NCBI GenBank assembly: GCA_004835665.1
Contig: RBKR01000021.1
Coordinates: 992,001 to 1,056,000 of the forward strand
From: Phoma sp. XZ068
Taxonomy: Eukaryota > Ascomycota > Dothideomycetes > Pleosporales > Didymellaceae
DNA length: 64,000 nt
Direction of reading: 5' to 3'
The notes under the pieces were generated by a model. The model saw only the letters and a list, made by a program, of their open reading frames with translations, ran no database searches and was not told where the DNA came from. Below, in pieces: positions 23,845-35,047 of the stretch. The position numbers were made by a program, and so were the translations under genes. Within the stretch, counting starts at the first letter, position 1. Each line of letters begins with the position of its first letter.

Positions 23845-25603
23845 TTGACGCTACCACGCAACCACAACACCAAGTCCACCACCACTGCAGCGGACTCAAT
23901 GTCCACCATTTTCGCGCGCTCCCCGCTTACGTCTCTGCCCATGGCCACAAACCGCCCTAGCACGCGACGACGAAGTGCGAAGCAAGCCTTCGACGAGGAT
24001 GATGCGCCGGCGCCCAAGAGGGTGAGGGCCGATGTGAACGGCGCCAGCAAGAAGGCCGCTGTCACGACAACGAAGAAGACGACTAAGGTCGCGTACGACG
24101 AGAACGATGACGGCTTTCAGTTCTCGCGGCGGACAACGCGCAAGACCACCAAGGCGCAAGCTGCGCCCCTGCAAGAAAGCATACCCGAGGACAAAGTTGC
24201 AAAGACGACGCGACGGAGGGAGGTCCTGCGCTCATCACCGGAACCAGCACCTGCGAAGGCGCCAACACGACGCAAGAAGTCAATCGCGACTGTGGATCCG
24301 GAATCTTCAGACACACAAAACCGACGACGCTCGGCACGCATATCTGGCGACAGGAATAGCTTGGAAATCCGGCCGAAATCTGTAGAGCCTCTCCTGCCCA
24401 AGCGCACGGGAAGAAAGCCGCCGGCCGAGCCGCAGAAGAAGAAACAGAAGCACGCCACTCCAGCGCCAGAAGAGCAACCAGCGCACGCGTTTGCAGGCGC
24501 GCAAACACCGACCCAGCAAGATGTCAACGCAGCGAAGGAGCGCGACCCCCATGCGAAGCGTATTATGCTTCCTTTTGCGGACACACCAGTCATCACACGG
24601 AACAAGGAGATGCGCAAGGGGAACAAGGATGGACACAGGCGGAGCAGCACTGGTCTACGCGGCAGGAGAGCGAGCTCGCTGATTGACAGCGGTATGTCGA
24701 ATGGTGAGTTATTAGACACCCCACGAACTTCTGCATGGGGCGTGAAGGAAGCTGATCAACGCGCAGCTTTACCACATTCCGCAATCGAGGTCGCAGATTA
24801 TTACAAGTACATTGAGCAAAGCTTGCCGGAGCCAAGGCGAATGAAGCAGTTGCTCACATGGTGCGGGTCGCAAGCACTGCCAGAGAAGCCATCAGGCGAT
24901 GTTAAGAACGCCAACGCGATAATGGCTGCACGAGCGATACAGCAGGAGCTTATAGACGACTTTGCGAACCGACCAGAACTGTCAGATTGGTTCAGCAGAG
25001 AGGAGACAGCGGCACCGCCAGTTGTGAAGAAGCCCAACCCAACGAACGAGAAGAACAAAACCACCTTGCAGGAGTTGGAAGAGGAAGTCAAACGGTATGA
25101 TACGCACTTTTGGCGACGAGAAGTAGTACTAATACTCTGACAGGCTTGAAGAGGAGAAAGCCGCTTGGGAGAGTCTCGAGAAATCAGCACCTTCAGAGGC
25201 TGCAAATTCGTCGGACGACACGCCAGCAGCCACATTGGCTGACATTGACACCTCGCTCCTTGATCCAGCGCAGGCTGCGATACTTTCGAAATTACAACTT
25301 CCCCCAACGCAAATCGAGGAGCCGACCCCGTTTACTTTCACATTCACGACTCCATCCGCTTTGCAATCACATCTTAGCAAACTCAGCCAGGCGCTCGAAC
25401 CCAACATCGATCTCTTCGCAGACGGCGTACACAAGATCGAGCAGTACCGTAGCACAGCAGAGCGTGTTGCAGACCGCGTACTCGGTACAGCAGCAAAGAG
25501 ACTGGAAGAACGCGATCGGGAAGTCAAGGAGAGAGCTGGCGCGGACGGCATCGGCGTTGGTGATGTGCTGAGAGGATTAGCGGGTGTTCTGGGAGAGTCG
25601 TGA
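23845..25603 (+). CDS. DSN1: kinetochore protein Dsn1/Mis13 (MIND complex)
   Basis: Exons are 23845-25094 and 25144-25603. This gives 569 aa from the first Met, or 551 aa from the Met at 23899, which starts MSTIFARSPL and may be the real start. The N-terminal 270 residues are Lys/Arg/Pro-rich and disordered. They lead to the conserved GLRGRRASSLIDSG segment, where RRAS fits the Aurora B site known in Dsn1. The C-terminal half is helical (ADYYKYIEQSLPEPRRMKQLLTWC, LQELEEEVKRLEEEK). Mis13 proteins have this order. Dsn1 is part of the Mis12/MIND complex that links the inner kinetochore to Ndc80, and phosphorylation of the basic Ser motif controls CENP-C binding. The identification rests on the GLRGRRASSLID motif and architecture. 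Confidence 0.88.
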
Positions 25604-26191
25604 GAGCATAATTGATCTCAACTTGAGACTTATACTTGTCATTGACACCGAAGTAGGCGGAAGCAGAAGAAGTCCCTGTCAGCAGTCCCTGCCAAACACA
25701 AGCTTCCAAAGGTGCTGCCTCAGCGAATCTATACATTCGAATTGACCTCCAGACCTTTCGAGTTTTGGACAGCCTGTATGGCACGCTCGCCTTGCAGGCT
25801 ACGAGAAGTCTAGTCGCAATAGGGACTTGGATTGGAGAGCGAGGGCGACGATAGCAGTGTTTGGTATCGAAAGACCAGAGCGAAGAGCTCACAGACAGCT
25901 TGCAGGGCACGGATTGGAGAGGACAAACAAGCACAGAAGATGCTTGATCATGGCTTTAGGACCCCGAGCGCGCATATCAAGCATGGTGTTGGGGAAGCGT
26001 TCGCTCAGTGAATCTTTTGTGTTTTTAGCGCTTATGACAGCTTCTTTGTACATGTCACAATGACAACTTTCACCATCACCTTCAACACTTGCACCCGTTC
26101 CAAAGTCAGCATCAGTCAGTACGTGAACCACTTGCATTCCATCTAAAATCCTCAAACCACTTCCCCCAACTCACTCCTCCACACGCCCATC
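25604..26191. other. intergenic between convergent genes
   Basis: About 0.6 kb between the DSN1 and methyltransferase 3' ends. No gene is recognised. A C-rich tract begins near 26150 and runs into the methyltransferase 3' end. Confidence 0.5.
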
Positions 26192-27160
26192 TCACGCCTT
26201 CCTAAACACCACCCCATACCACACCCGACACCCAACCCACTTCCCACCCCTCTCCCCCACAATCCCCCTCTGAATATCACTCTCCTGCACCCCCCGCTCC
26301 TGCGCCTCCACAACCTCCAGCCCAACCTCCTTCGCCGACTCCACCGTCTCCGCAAGACTATGCGCAAAACTCTCACCCCTAATCTTCACGCCTTGCGCAT
26401 TGACAAAACCCGCCTGCGAAATCCGGCCCATCTCATCGTGCATATTCGTCACCACTGCTGTTCCGCCGGGCGCAAGGAGGGAGGCTAGCGTGCGGACGTA
26501 CGTGGGGAGGGCGATGTGTTCGAGGACGAGCGTGGAGATGATGAGGTGTTGGGGCGGGATGTCCAGTGCTGCGGGCGAGAAGTCATTAGTTGAGGGGAAG
26601 GGGTCACATTGTTCGAGGCGGAGGGTTACGTTTCCTTGCTTGGGGAGTAGAGCGGTGAGTTTTGTGCGGGCGATGGAGAGCATGCCGGCGCTGAAGTCGA
26701 GGGCTGTTACTACGATCTGCTTGTCTGCGGGCCAGGAGTGGGATACTAGGCGGGCGGTGTTGCGGCCTGTTCCGCAGCCGAGGTCGAGGATGGAGAAAGT
26801 GGAGTTAGTTGCGGCGATGCGGTCTAGCAGGGGAGGAAGGAGGGTGTTGAGTTCGTCGTCATCGATGGATTGGAGCATGTTTCCGTCAGTGTCGTAGACG
26901 GAGGCCCATTGGTCGTAGGCGTCTTGGGTGCCGATGTGCTGGACGGGCGTTGATGATTTGGGCGGGACGTATTGCGAAGCTTGAGGTGTAGTTTGATTGA
27001 CGTCCTTCGCGAGTGGACTTGGTGCTGAGGGTTGTGTCTTCTGGGTCATAGCTGACAGGCCGGCGTCTGAGGGGTCGGATTCGGTTGTAGAGAAGGAGAC
27101 ATTCGGGTTCAAATCGACGAGCGATGTGTCGAATGTTTGGTTGATGGATGGTTGGGTCAT
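26192..27160 (-). CDS. class I SAM-dependent methyltransferase
   Basis: A single exon codes for 322 aa from the Met at 27160 (MTQPSINQTF). A longer frame continues upstream but has no family character. The first 100 residues are low-complexity. The class I fold follows: motif I ILDLGCGTGRNTARL, an acidic residue at the end of strand 2 (VTALDFSAGML), LIISTLVLEHI at motif II/III position, and LLAPGGTAVVTNMHDEMG. It resembles UbiE/Coq5-like small-molecule methyltransferases of the Methyltransf_11/12 type. The substrate is unknown. The 3' end uses many C/T-rich codons, giving a strong strand bias in the last 200 bp. It is not near other biosynthetic genes, so a specific pathway cannot be assigned. 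Confidence 0.88.
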   Translation of the reverse strand: MTQPSINQTFDTSLVDLNPNVSFSTTESDPSDAGLSAMTQKTQPSAPSPLAKDVNQTTPQASQYVPPKSSTPVQHIGTQDAYDQWASVYDTDGNMLQSIDDDELNTLLPPLLDRIAATNSTFSILDLGCGTGRNTARLVSHSWPADKQIVVTALDFSAGMLSIARTKLTALLPKQGNVTLRLEQCDPFPSTNDFSPAALDIPPQHLIISTLVLEHIALPTYVRTLASLLAPGGTAVVTNMHDEMGRISQAGFVNAQGVKIRGESFAHSLAETVESAKEVGLEVVEAQERGVQESDIQRGIVGERGGKWVGCRVWYGVVFRKA

Positions 27161-27667
27161 CTTGAGACGTTCGGAAGACTTTGGGTGGTGACTTGGACAA
27201 GAGTGTTGTTGATTGAGGCTGTGGATAGAGATCTTGGACTGATTTCGGTGAGAAAGCCGCTCCAAATGATTCGCGCAGAAATGGTTCTGAAAAGCGGCTG
27301 CAACGCACAATTGATGCCTTGTATTTTGAGGCGATCTTGAGCGGTCTATATATTACTCTATGCGCCCTCTGGCTTGCACTTCTCCCCAATTAGGCAATAT
27401 GTCGAGTAGGCATACGCAGCATGACTCAGACGCGCATGTTTGGTACGCGCTAGAAAACGTGACCACGCGACAGAATTCGGTCCCAGGTTCGCGTTCCGTG
27501 AAACGGCATAGAAGTCGTGCCACGTTTACTCCCTAGTCATTGGTGTGCTCATGTGTTCCCAGATCGTTTATGATGCTGGGATGGCACATTAATATGCTCC
27601 TGAAATCCAATGTTGTACGGTATAGTTACATGTTGGGACGAGTTGATGGCCTCTGGCATGCCATCTT
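27161..27667. other. intergenic
   Basis: About 0.5 kb holds the methyltransferase promoter and the 3' end of the metaxin-like gene. No gene is seen. Confidence 0.5.
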
Positions 27668-28688
27668 TCATGAATCATTCGGAAAATGCCTTTCTAAGAT
27701 CTTGTTCCGGTGCGCAACCAGGTGTTGCCGCGATATTAGCGTGTCGCGCAGGCGCGTATCTAGCCAGCCCTTGCCGAGCCCTTCGTCCAGTAAGAGGTGG
27801 GTATAGGCAAAGACACTAGCATCGAACAGACCAGGCTTCTCTGCACCAAAGAACCACTCGTCATCTCCAAGGAGCGAATCGAGCGCGGTGAAAGCCTCTT
27901 CTGCCTGATTGTAAAGTGTCTCTGCACTGACCACTTCTGAGAACTTTAGCAGCTCCTTCTCGGCCGCAAGACGCAGCTCGCGCGCTATTGTGAGGCGAAC
28001 GAAGGGATTGCTAGATGTAGGGAGGATGTACAGCGGCTCGGCAATGGATGTGAAGTTGTGTGAGAGGTATATGCTGTATAGCTTGACGTCATTAGCAATG
28101 GCTTCTTCAGGACGAGATGATGCCTTACCCATGCCCGTCGTATCCGGTGATCGAGGAGTGACAGATAGGCTTCATATCGGAGGTCTCCAGACTCCTCGAT
28201 GGCTGTTTCGCTGTTGTTCATCGTCCATCGTTGAAGCTTGCCCGAGGGAACTGGCTGCACAGGCTTGAGCGTGTCTGGCTGTGTGGGAAGAAGGAACGGG
28301 AGCGCGCCGCTTGGCGATGCATGATTACTCGAGGATGCGACGCGGAAATCGATGTTGGAGAACTTTAGGTATGCCTGCAGGACGTGTGAGCTCAATCTCC
28401 AAGGCATCAATCGAGATCCATTCATACCTGCCACTTCAAGCATGCTGGATTGTATGACGGCGCCCCACACGATGCGCCTTCATTTGTTGTAAAGATGTGT
28501 AAGATAGGGGCGTTGCGAAGCTGCGGCGCGCGTTGTGGCAGATCGTTTATGGAGTACGTGAGGAGCGGGAATTTGTCGAATAGGCGCTTGATGGGCGTCG
28601 GTACGTCGAAGATACCGCGCGATGCAGGCTGTTGCGGCCTTCTCCTTGCAGCCGCTTCGGAGTTTTCGTTGCCTTCAGACGTCATCAT
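27668..28688 (-). CDS. Sam35/metaxin-family mitochondrial outer membrane protein
   Basis: Exons are 28688-28428, 28374-28129 and 28081-27668, giving 306 aa. A second Met one codon downstream is an equal start candidate. The thioredoxin-like N-terminal half has the metaxin pattern CLKWQAYLKFSNIDFRV followed by GALPFLLP. The C-terminal half is GST-like and helical (FTALDSLLGDDEWFFGAEKPG, LFDASVFAYTHLLL). Fungal Sam35/Tom38 and metaxins form the cytosolic-side cap of the SAM complex that inserts beta-barrel proteins into the mitochondrial outer membrane. Length fits Sam35 better than the longer Sam37. I cannot separate Sam35 from a metaxin-2-like paralogue by eye. Confidence 0.78.
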
Positions 28689-31600
28689 CCAATGGCAATG
28701 TGTGAATGATTCCTGGCGAGGGTGTCGCAAAAGTTCGTGATGGCGCTCGGTGGAGAGCTTTCTCGCCTAGACTTGCCGTTCCTGAACGATCCTTCGTAAC
28801 GTCATCTACCGCTCATCGACTCGTTCTCTCCATGAACTATCACCACGTAAAAGATTGACGAGTCCAGCGTTTCGATTCAAGTACCAGGGATAGCACCGAA
28901 ACGAGGATAAGGATAGGAAAGGGGGACATATTAAGACCTTCCAATCTTCCTCCACGTCAGGTCTCCCATTTGTGCACTTTCTCAACCATGGAATGCCGCC
29001 TCGTATACATAATCCTTGCGAATATATGATCCTCATTCCACTGCTGCAGGTAGAAAGTTAAGTAAAGATACCGAGGGACACAAGTCTCGGTTCTCCCCTC
29101 TGGTGTGTCAGACAAGCAAGCGCCAGGAAACAAAGATACTCATTCTTGAAGCCTGCAGCGAAATGGGCACCGCTGTCCTATGCTGGATCACGTTTGAATA
29201 ACCAAACTTGTATCGAGTTATTACTCGTCTCATTAGAACGCTAGCTCTAGGGGCAGCAGTTCGCTCACCACATCGCATTGCTTTGGTATCCTTTGGTATC
29301 GCTACCCGTTTTTGGAAGCAGGATTCCGCGTCCAACAACAGGTAAGCTTCAATGAACTTCTTAACTTTCGCGTGCTTCCAAAGTAATACTTCAAAAGAGA
29401 ATAATTGCATATATCAACTGCTCAATCCTGACGGCAATGTTGAGCTTCGTGTCCATGTCACACAGTCGTGCGTTCACATTTTGCCAGCAAATTGCGAATG
29501 CTCCAACATAAGTCTGAGATAGCTAGGTGGGCTTGAAATCTACTTCTTGAGTTTCAGTTCCTTCAATATGACTTTGGTTACGACCTTAAGCCATGACCTT
29601 CTCAGTATTGCTGCCTTCAGCAAATGTGGCCATCGTCTGCTAGGAGACCTTGGACCCTTTTCTTCCATTCTCCCACCACGGCTTATACACTGCCATATCC
29701 AGGGGAAGGATTGGTTCATTTTTGAGAGATGTAACTGCGGTCGTTAAGGATGGATGATTGACTATTGATGTCAGTCTGGCACAACGATGTTAGGACCCGC
29801 GTACCTCCGGCCGGGCTTCCGTTTGTGCGCTGAAGTGTGGCCATTTCGACAACCAAGGTAATATGAGTCGTCTTCAGCAGGGCGATTTCGTCCTATCTTG
29901 CGCAACACACGACTTAGTCAGCTGTAAATGCGAATGATAATAGACAAACCTTACCCACGGACTCGTGATGAAGCCTTTGGCTTTGAAAAGCAGAAAAGTG
30001 AGTATCGGAGAGATATCCTACACCTCAGTAGCTTTGGTCTACGCGGGAGAAGAAGTTTATTAGAAAGACTCAATCTTGATAAAAGAGATGTCCCGGGCTA
30101 GGCCCCTGCCACCTGCGAGGTGAGCATGCAGGACATCTAAACGGGGCCCAGAAAATAGATGGCATGGCACCATATCGCGCGCTACGGGCTTCCCAGCCCT
30201 AATCAACCCTCTTGTGATGAAATAACTTCATACACTGCGTAGATGTAGTCACATCGAGGCATGCAGGTAGTGTTGACTTGCATGTGGAGAATAAGAGACC
30301 GGATCCGGAGCATGCACTCGTGTTCTAGCATGCCTTCATGAACGCATAGCTTGTCTATAGAAGGAGTTACTCTATTGTAGAAGGTCGAGGTCATCACGAA
30401 ACATACACAGATTCCTTGGACCGCTTCACGTACCCAAAGAAAATCCTGCATCACTGCAAAATAGAGCCCACCATAAGCAGTTAGAACAAAAGTGTACACG
30501 ATATGAGGGCGACACGTCAAGATCTGAGGGCGGTCAGTCTCTCCGTGATAGCGAGTTAACTATCCCCAACTAGTTACACAGCATGAAGGACTTTAGTGAC
30601 GGTGTGTGGATGTCGAATACGAAGCATAACAGCAAATATGAGACGCGATTATCGCGGTTCAGAGTCAGCAAGGAAACCTACAATGGTACACTTGACAGTC
30701 AGACACCTTTCATCGTGCTCCAATGAGGTTCGATGCGACCTTGTCGCCTCAATGAATCCACTGTGCCAGACATAATCCCGTGCAGGCGATTGGCGAGCGC
30801 TTCTAGTACATTCGCAACTAATTAAGTTACTGTGGCAACGAAAGCAGGTTCCAGGCTGCCTGAAAGACGCCCTTTCAAAAGTAAGCCCTCCTGGAAACGC
30901 CAGAAAGGTATTACACGTGAACAGTAATGCCTTGCGACCTACGCTGTGCCCACAAGGCTAGAATATTAATGTTTGGCCAACTCGCGAAAATCTCTATCCA
31001 CAAACTCGCGTCCACAGCATAGTCCATTATCATGGCACAGCCAATGCCATGATGCGGACTGCAGCCCTGTTACCCCATTCACCCGAACAAGAGACTCTTC
31101 AACCATGGGCCGGCTTCCCCGCCGCTACTCCCTGACCTGCCGCATACCCTGGACCCATGTCTGCCTTCCCGATCGACCACCCATTTTTAGCAGGCCTTGA
31201 CAGCAGCAGGACCGGCGAAACATCTCGCTTGGCTTGTTGATTGGCCACCGACGACCGAATTTTCAGCACCACCGGTGAATGATTATAAAACACTGCTTCT
31301 AAGCGATTGGCTACTACGCGCCCCAGGACTTTTAAGTGATGTTTACAAGTATGCGCGGAAAGTGATGGAACTGATTGGACAGGGCAAGGGTGGCGGGGAA
31401 AGGGTACGATGGCACAAACCCCGTGGGACTTGGTATGCTATGGTGTATCAGCCTTGCCAGTAGACACGGCGACAGAGATCTTAATTTTCACGAATGTTCG
31501 CCAAGAGGTTTGACGAAGCTGAGTGATAGCTATGAGCCTTGTTATTTAGGTGGTTGACCCGACCCATGGAATCTAAAGTTTTAGAAAGATAACAGACGGG

Positions 31601-32063
31601 TTGGAATACGCTAATCCGGTTTGTAAAGGAAATATATTTGTGAAGTATATGCTTGGCCACCTGGTAGAGTTCTGTTATGGGTAGATTGGCTTAGATACTT
31701 AGACGAAGCACAGGCGCTGTATTCACTGCTTGAACACTAGCTAGATCTGCGTACCACTGCTCAAAACCAATGACAAATGCGACAATTTAGTTTGAATTTT
31801 CATCCTTAGTCAAGCAAGACAGCATAGCATGTTTGATTTCTATAGTTCCTAAAAACACTGACCGAAGGTTCTGATGTCTATTATTCCTGTAGCTACTCAG
31901 TTGAAACCAAAGATAGGTGAGGGTATAGGGAGCGGTAGTACTTGAAATATTCAAAAGGGCGATGAAGCACCTGGACAACAGAAATAGACTTGAATCAAAG
32001 AACAGGTTGCTTTATCGCACACTTGGAATCGCTCTTGAAACTTCGACCCAGTGAACAACCTTC
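28689..32063. other. 3.4-kb gene-poor boundary region
   Basis: No gene can be supported here. The sequence separates the conserved block from the accessory cluster. Several AT-rich stretches and short frames occur, for example 30203-30520 on the minus strand and 31197-31463 on the plus strand, without recognisable motifs. A direct repeat CTTTGGTATC occurs twice in tandem near 29281. No transposase or long terminal repeat was recognised, though heavily mutated elements would be missed by eye. Confidence 0.45.
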
Positions 32064-32756
32064 TTAGGCTGCGACCTTCGTGGCTCCTGCCGGGACCGGT
32101 TCAACAATTTCCGCAAAAGTTCCTTGCTCAAGATCCTCCTCGGGCCTTGTGCTTCCAGGCGGTCCCTTGAACAGAATGATAACTTCTTCGAAGTATTTGT
32201 CCGTTTTAGCGAACCACTTCTCGGCCTCATCTTTGCCCTCTCCGACCAGCTTGCCTTCCAGAGCCTTCTCAAAAGATTGGAACAGATGAAAATGTCTCTC
32301 AATTCCAGTGCCGACATTCCAAGCCATAGTCGGTGTTTCCAAATGTCTAATCGCCACGAAGCTGTATAACAGATGCGTCATACCCCAATCAACGATTTTG
32401 ATTTCCTTTGCAATCTGGACAGACTCTGCCTCGCTGAAACCGCGTCGATGACGGAGAACGAGTTGCTTCGCACGATAGAGGGACGCTGCCATAATGTCGA
32501 GAGCACAATGGAAGGTGAAGTCAGCCTCTGGATCCTGGGTGCGCTGCCACTCGTCTGTTGTGCCCTCCACTAAGCCCATTTCTAGGGTGTATTGGGCGAG
32601 TTGGGCATTAATGTCTCTGATGGTCCAGCGGGGGCCAAAACGGGAAAGTTGTTCAACAGTGGCAGGTGGCGGTGGCTCATGGTGGACCGGAGCCACTGCA
32701 ATTCTGCCTGTTGTAGGGTTTGCAGGAGTCTCGGGGAAATCGTAAGCGCCAGACAT
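32064..32756 (-). CDS. uncharacterised 230-aa protein at the cluster edge
   Basis: An intronless frame starts MSGAYDFPETPANPTTGRI and codes for 230 aa. I do not recognise the family. It is predicted soluble, mostly helical, with a single Cys and without signal peptide or membrane span. Striking parts are FGPRWTIRDINAQLAQYTL, DFTFHCALDIMAASLYRAKQ, WGMTHLLYSFVAIRHLE and WFAKTDKYFEEVIILFKGP. The proline-rich ends look flexible. Its promoter carries CGGAGTAAC (32916-32924) and CGGAGTTTC (32897-32905), the element found before the neighbouring biosynthetic genes. Co-regulation with the cluster is therefore likely, and the protein may be a new tailoring or accessory enzyme. Confidence 0.75.
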   Translation of the reverse strand: MSGAYDFPETPANPTTGRIAVAPVHHEPPPPATVEQLSRFGPRWTIRDINAQLAQYTLEMGLVEGTTDEWQRTQDPEADFTFHCALDIMAASLYRAKQLVLRHRRGFSEAESVQIAKEIKIVDWGMTHLLYSFVAIRHLETPTMAWNVGTGIERHFHLFQSFEKALEGKLVGEGKDEAEKWFAKTDKYFEEVIILFKGPPGSTRPEEDLEQGTFAEIVEPVPAGATKVAA

Positions 32757-33388
32757 CTTGCAGAAAAGATATCGAAAATTTGTGATGTGAATTGAAGTAA
32801 AAGACTGTGTCTGTTGTGAGCGTGGTTGATGCTTTCTGATGCTCCTTGTTCGCTAAATATAAATATCTTAACCATTTGGCAGTGATTCGGTGAAGACGGA
32901 GTTTCTGTATTCGCTCGGAGTAACTCAGCAACTTGCGATTCCGAGCGGAGATTGTTTGCCCAACTCTACGGCAGGATGCGCGAGGCTGGATCCGAAGGGT
33001 TCATACATTCTATGCTCAGTATCGACTACAATAGCGACTTATAGTGAGCGAAGATTTCAAACGTGTATGAGCGGATTTGGCAATCACTAGTCATGCAAAG
33101 CGCCGCATCACGCCAAGACCGAAGCTGGTTTTCAAGCATTGGCTTAGATATTTGATCAGGTCAATGATTGAACCAATTCTGTATATGTTCCGATGTTTAA
33201 GATCCAACTATTTGTAATGCGGCGGCCAGTAGTTCGCGAAGAGTCCCTTCCACTGCTCTGGACCCAACTTTGGAACTACATGTACAGTATGGGTTGATTG
33301 TATCAACACAAGATTCCAAATCAGCTAGGAACGTATGTAGCAACGTACACGCACATCGTACCTAAGTAGGTAATCATGAGGCGTCATC
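32757..33388. other. promoter of the 230-aa gene and 3' end of the reductase gene
   Basis: About 0.6 kb. The proximal half holds two CGGAGT elements, listed separately. Otherwise AT-rich with no gene. Confidence 0.5.
32897..32924 (+). promoter_or_regulatory. two CGGAGT cluster elements
   Basis: CGGAGTTTC at 32897-32905 and CTCGGAGTAAC at 32914-32924 lie 140-170 bp upstream of the start at 32756. The same words occur before the other cluster genes. Confidence 0.55.
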
Positions 33389-34501
33389 TCAGATCAGCAC
33401 AACCAACTTTTGCGCCGAAACACCTTTCTTTATGCGGTCCAACGCTACTTGAATCTGCTCCAGCCCCGTACCGATTACGAAAGGCTCCGGGGCACAAACG
33501 TATCTTTCCTCGGCTAACGCACCTGGCAAGAATTGCTCATAGATTGCACTGCCAATATCGTTCGCCATTAAATCGTCTCCCCAAATGAATTTGTAGTCAA
33601 CACCCTTAACTTTGCAATTTATCAAGGTCGAAAGTTTGAACCACAGAAAGCGCGCGACGAACCTTACCATGTTCAGCCCAGTCGGGGGGATCTGAGATGG
33701 CATGGGAAGAGAAGCTTGTGCGATAAACTTGACTCCGGATGAAGCTGCCACAATTTTGATACACGCTTCCATGGATCCGTCGCCAATGGCAACCGCGCCC
33801 GCTAGCGTTTTTCCTTTGAGGAGTTCGATGATTTCGGAGACGGCTGCTATGCTGTGATAGTCAAAAACGTGGCTAGCTCCCAGACCTTTTACCAAGTCAA
33901 AGTTTCTTGGTGATGCAGTGGTGATGACCTGGTATCCGGAAGCAACTGCAAGCTGGATAGCATTGCAGCCAACACTCGTTGATCCACCCCATATCAGTAC
34001 GACATGGCCAGTGCTTCGTGGCTTGAGCGAGGGTAATTCCAGGGCCAGGTAGTCTTTCATGTACAATGCACACGCAGCTGTGGAGAGAGTGAGTGGGAGC
34101 ACACAGGCACGCTCGTAGCTCAGACTGTCCGGTATAGGAGATACAAGGTTCTCACGCAACACAACATATTCTTGAAATGCACCCTCGCAGGAGCGGTTAC
34201 TTCGTTGGTCGATGCTGACGGCGTCACCGAGCACGCGGTCGCCGGGGTGAAAGCGTGAGACGGTAGAACCAACTTCGACTACTTCGCCCGCTACGTCGTG
34301 ACCGAGGATAAAGGGATATCTTATCCAGGGCATCATGTTGTCTCCCATCGCTTGCTTCATGGCCTCAACGGGGTTGATAGCAATAGCAGCTGATTTTACA
34401 ACTATTTCGTTCGGTCCTGGTGGCGTGTAGGGAGCATCCTGAACCGCCAAAGGAAAGACTTGTTTGCCCGTCAACCAAGCGGCTCTGTTGGTGGGTGTCA
34501 T
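33389..34501 (-). CDS. MDR-family oxidoreductase, trans-acting enoyl reductase type (ToxD/LovC-like)
   Basis: A single exon codes for 370 aa from MTPTNRAAWLTGKQVFPL. An upstream in-frame Met would add 33 residues without family character. The N-terminal GroES-like domain includes INPVEAMKQ and ILGHDVAGEVVEVGS. The Rossmann half has VLIWGGSTSVGCNAIQLA and VITTASPRNFDLVKGLGASH. The catalytic zinc ligands of alcohol dehydrogenases are missing, as in the stand-alone enoyl reductases that work with fungal polyketide synthases and in ToxD-type proteins. Such enzymes use NADPH. The substrate here is unknown and no polyketide synthase is in the window. Its upstream region carries one CGGAGTAAC element. 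Confidence 0.88.
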   Translation of the reverse strand: MTPTNRAAWLTGKQVFPLAVQDAPYTPPGPNEIVVKSAAIAINPVEAMKQAMGDNMMPWIRYPFILGHDVAGEVVEVGSTVSRFHPGDRVLGDAVSIDQRSNRSCEGAFQEYVVLRENLVSPIPDSLSYERACVLPLTLSTAACALYMKDYLALELPSLKPRSTGHVVLIWGGSTSVGCNAIQLAVASGYQVITTASPRNFDLVKGLGASHVFDYHSIAAVSEIIELLKGKTLAGAVAIGDGSMEACIKIVAASSGVKFIAQASLPMPSQIPPTGLNMVRFVARFLWFKLSTLINCKVKGVDYKFIWGDDLMANDIGSAIYEQFLPGALAEERYVCAPEPFVIGTGLEQIQVALDRIKKGVSAQKLVVLI

Positions 34502-35047
34502 GGCTTGGTTTTCGAGTTGTAAAGGCCCGTATGGCAATAGTTTTCGAATGAAGGACTGTTTATTGAAGAGAATAAATCTCGGTGCTGAGAAGAGACACAA
34601 GTAGAGAATATGTGTTTATTGAGATTGCAGAATGTGGGGGGGGGGGTATTTGGTAATGGATGCCAGCCTTTTTGATGATTTAATGGGATGAGTCGTTCCG
34701 TATTGCGGACCGGGCGTATGGGAGCGCTACAGCCGGCAGAAAGTGGAGAAAGGAGTGATATGCGGCCAGGGTTATGATTATACCAGTTTACCGATGGAAA
34801 TTTCGAAAGGCTATATAAATATAAAAGTCAATGTGGAAGCGGGGTTGGTCGCAATCGGTGCGAGACCTGGTGATTTACTTACTGGAATAGACTTAGTCTC
34901 TCGATCGGAGTAACCCAACTGGCCGGACTTTTGAGATGCGCCGTATCCGTGATATTGTCAAAATAATTCTTGCCTCTGAATAACGACAGAAAATCTGGCC
35001 CAGCACTAAGAAATTTGCAGGCTTATTCGCCTCATGAAGAATTAGTG
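34502..35047. other. promoter of the enoyl-reductase-like gene
   Basis: About 0.55 kb. It contains a run of ten or so G at about 34636 and one CGGAGTAAC element at 34906-34914. The rest is AT-rich and probably includes the 3' end of the next reductase gene. Confidence 0.5.
34906..34914 (+). promoter_or_regulatory. CGGAGTAAC cluster element
   Basis: This is the same nonamer as at 32916-32924, in the same orientation, about 405 bp upstream of the reductase start. Confidence 0.5.

Noticed and set aside
24117..24719. Long open frame antisense to DSN1 and similar frames antisense to PSD2 (20018-20644, 21749-22153).
   Set aside because: They lie wholly inside well-supported coding exons, have composition explained by the opposite frame and show no motif.
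31197..31463. Possible small protein ending WHKPRGTWYAMVYQPCQ.
   Set aside because: No homologous motif is known to me, there is no promoter element, and no splice partner could be found. It is left within the gene-poor region.
33389..34501. Zinc-dependent alcohol dehydrogenase.
   Set aside because: The catalytic zinc ligands and structural Cys cluster are missing; the sequence fits the zinc-free enoyl reductase/quinone oxidoreductase branch of MDR.
34630..34650. G homopolymer as a regulatory G-quadruplex.
   Set aside because: It is a single G run without the four tracts needed.
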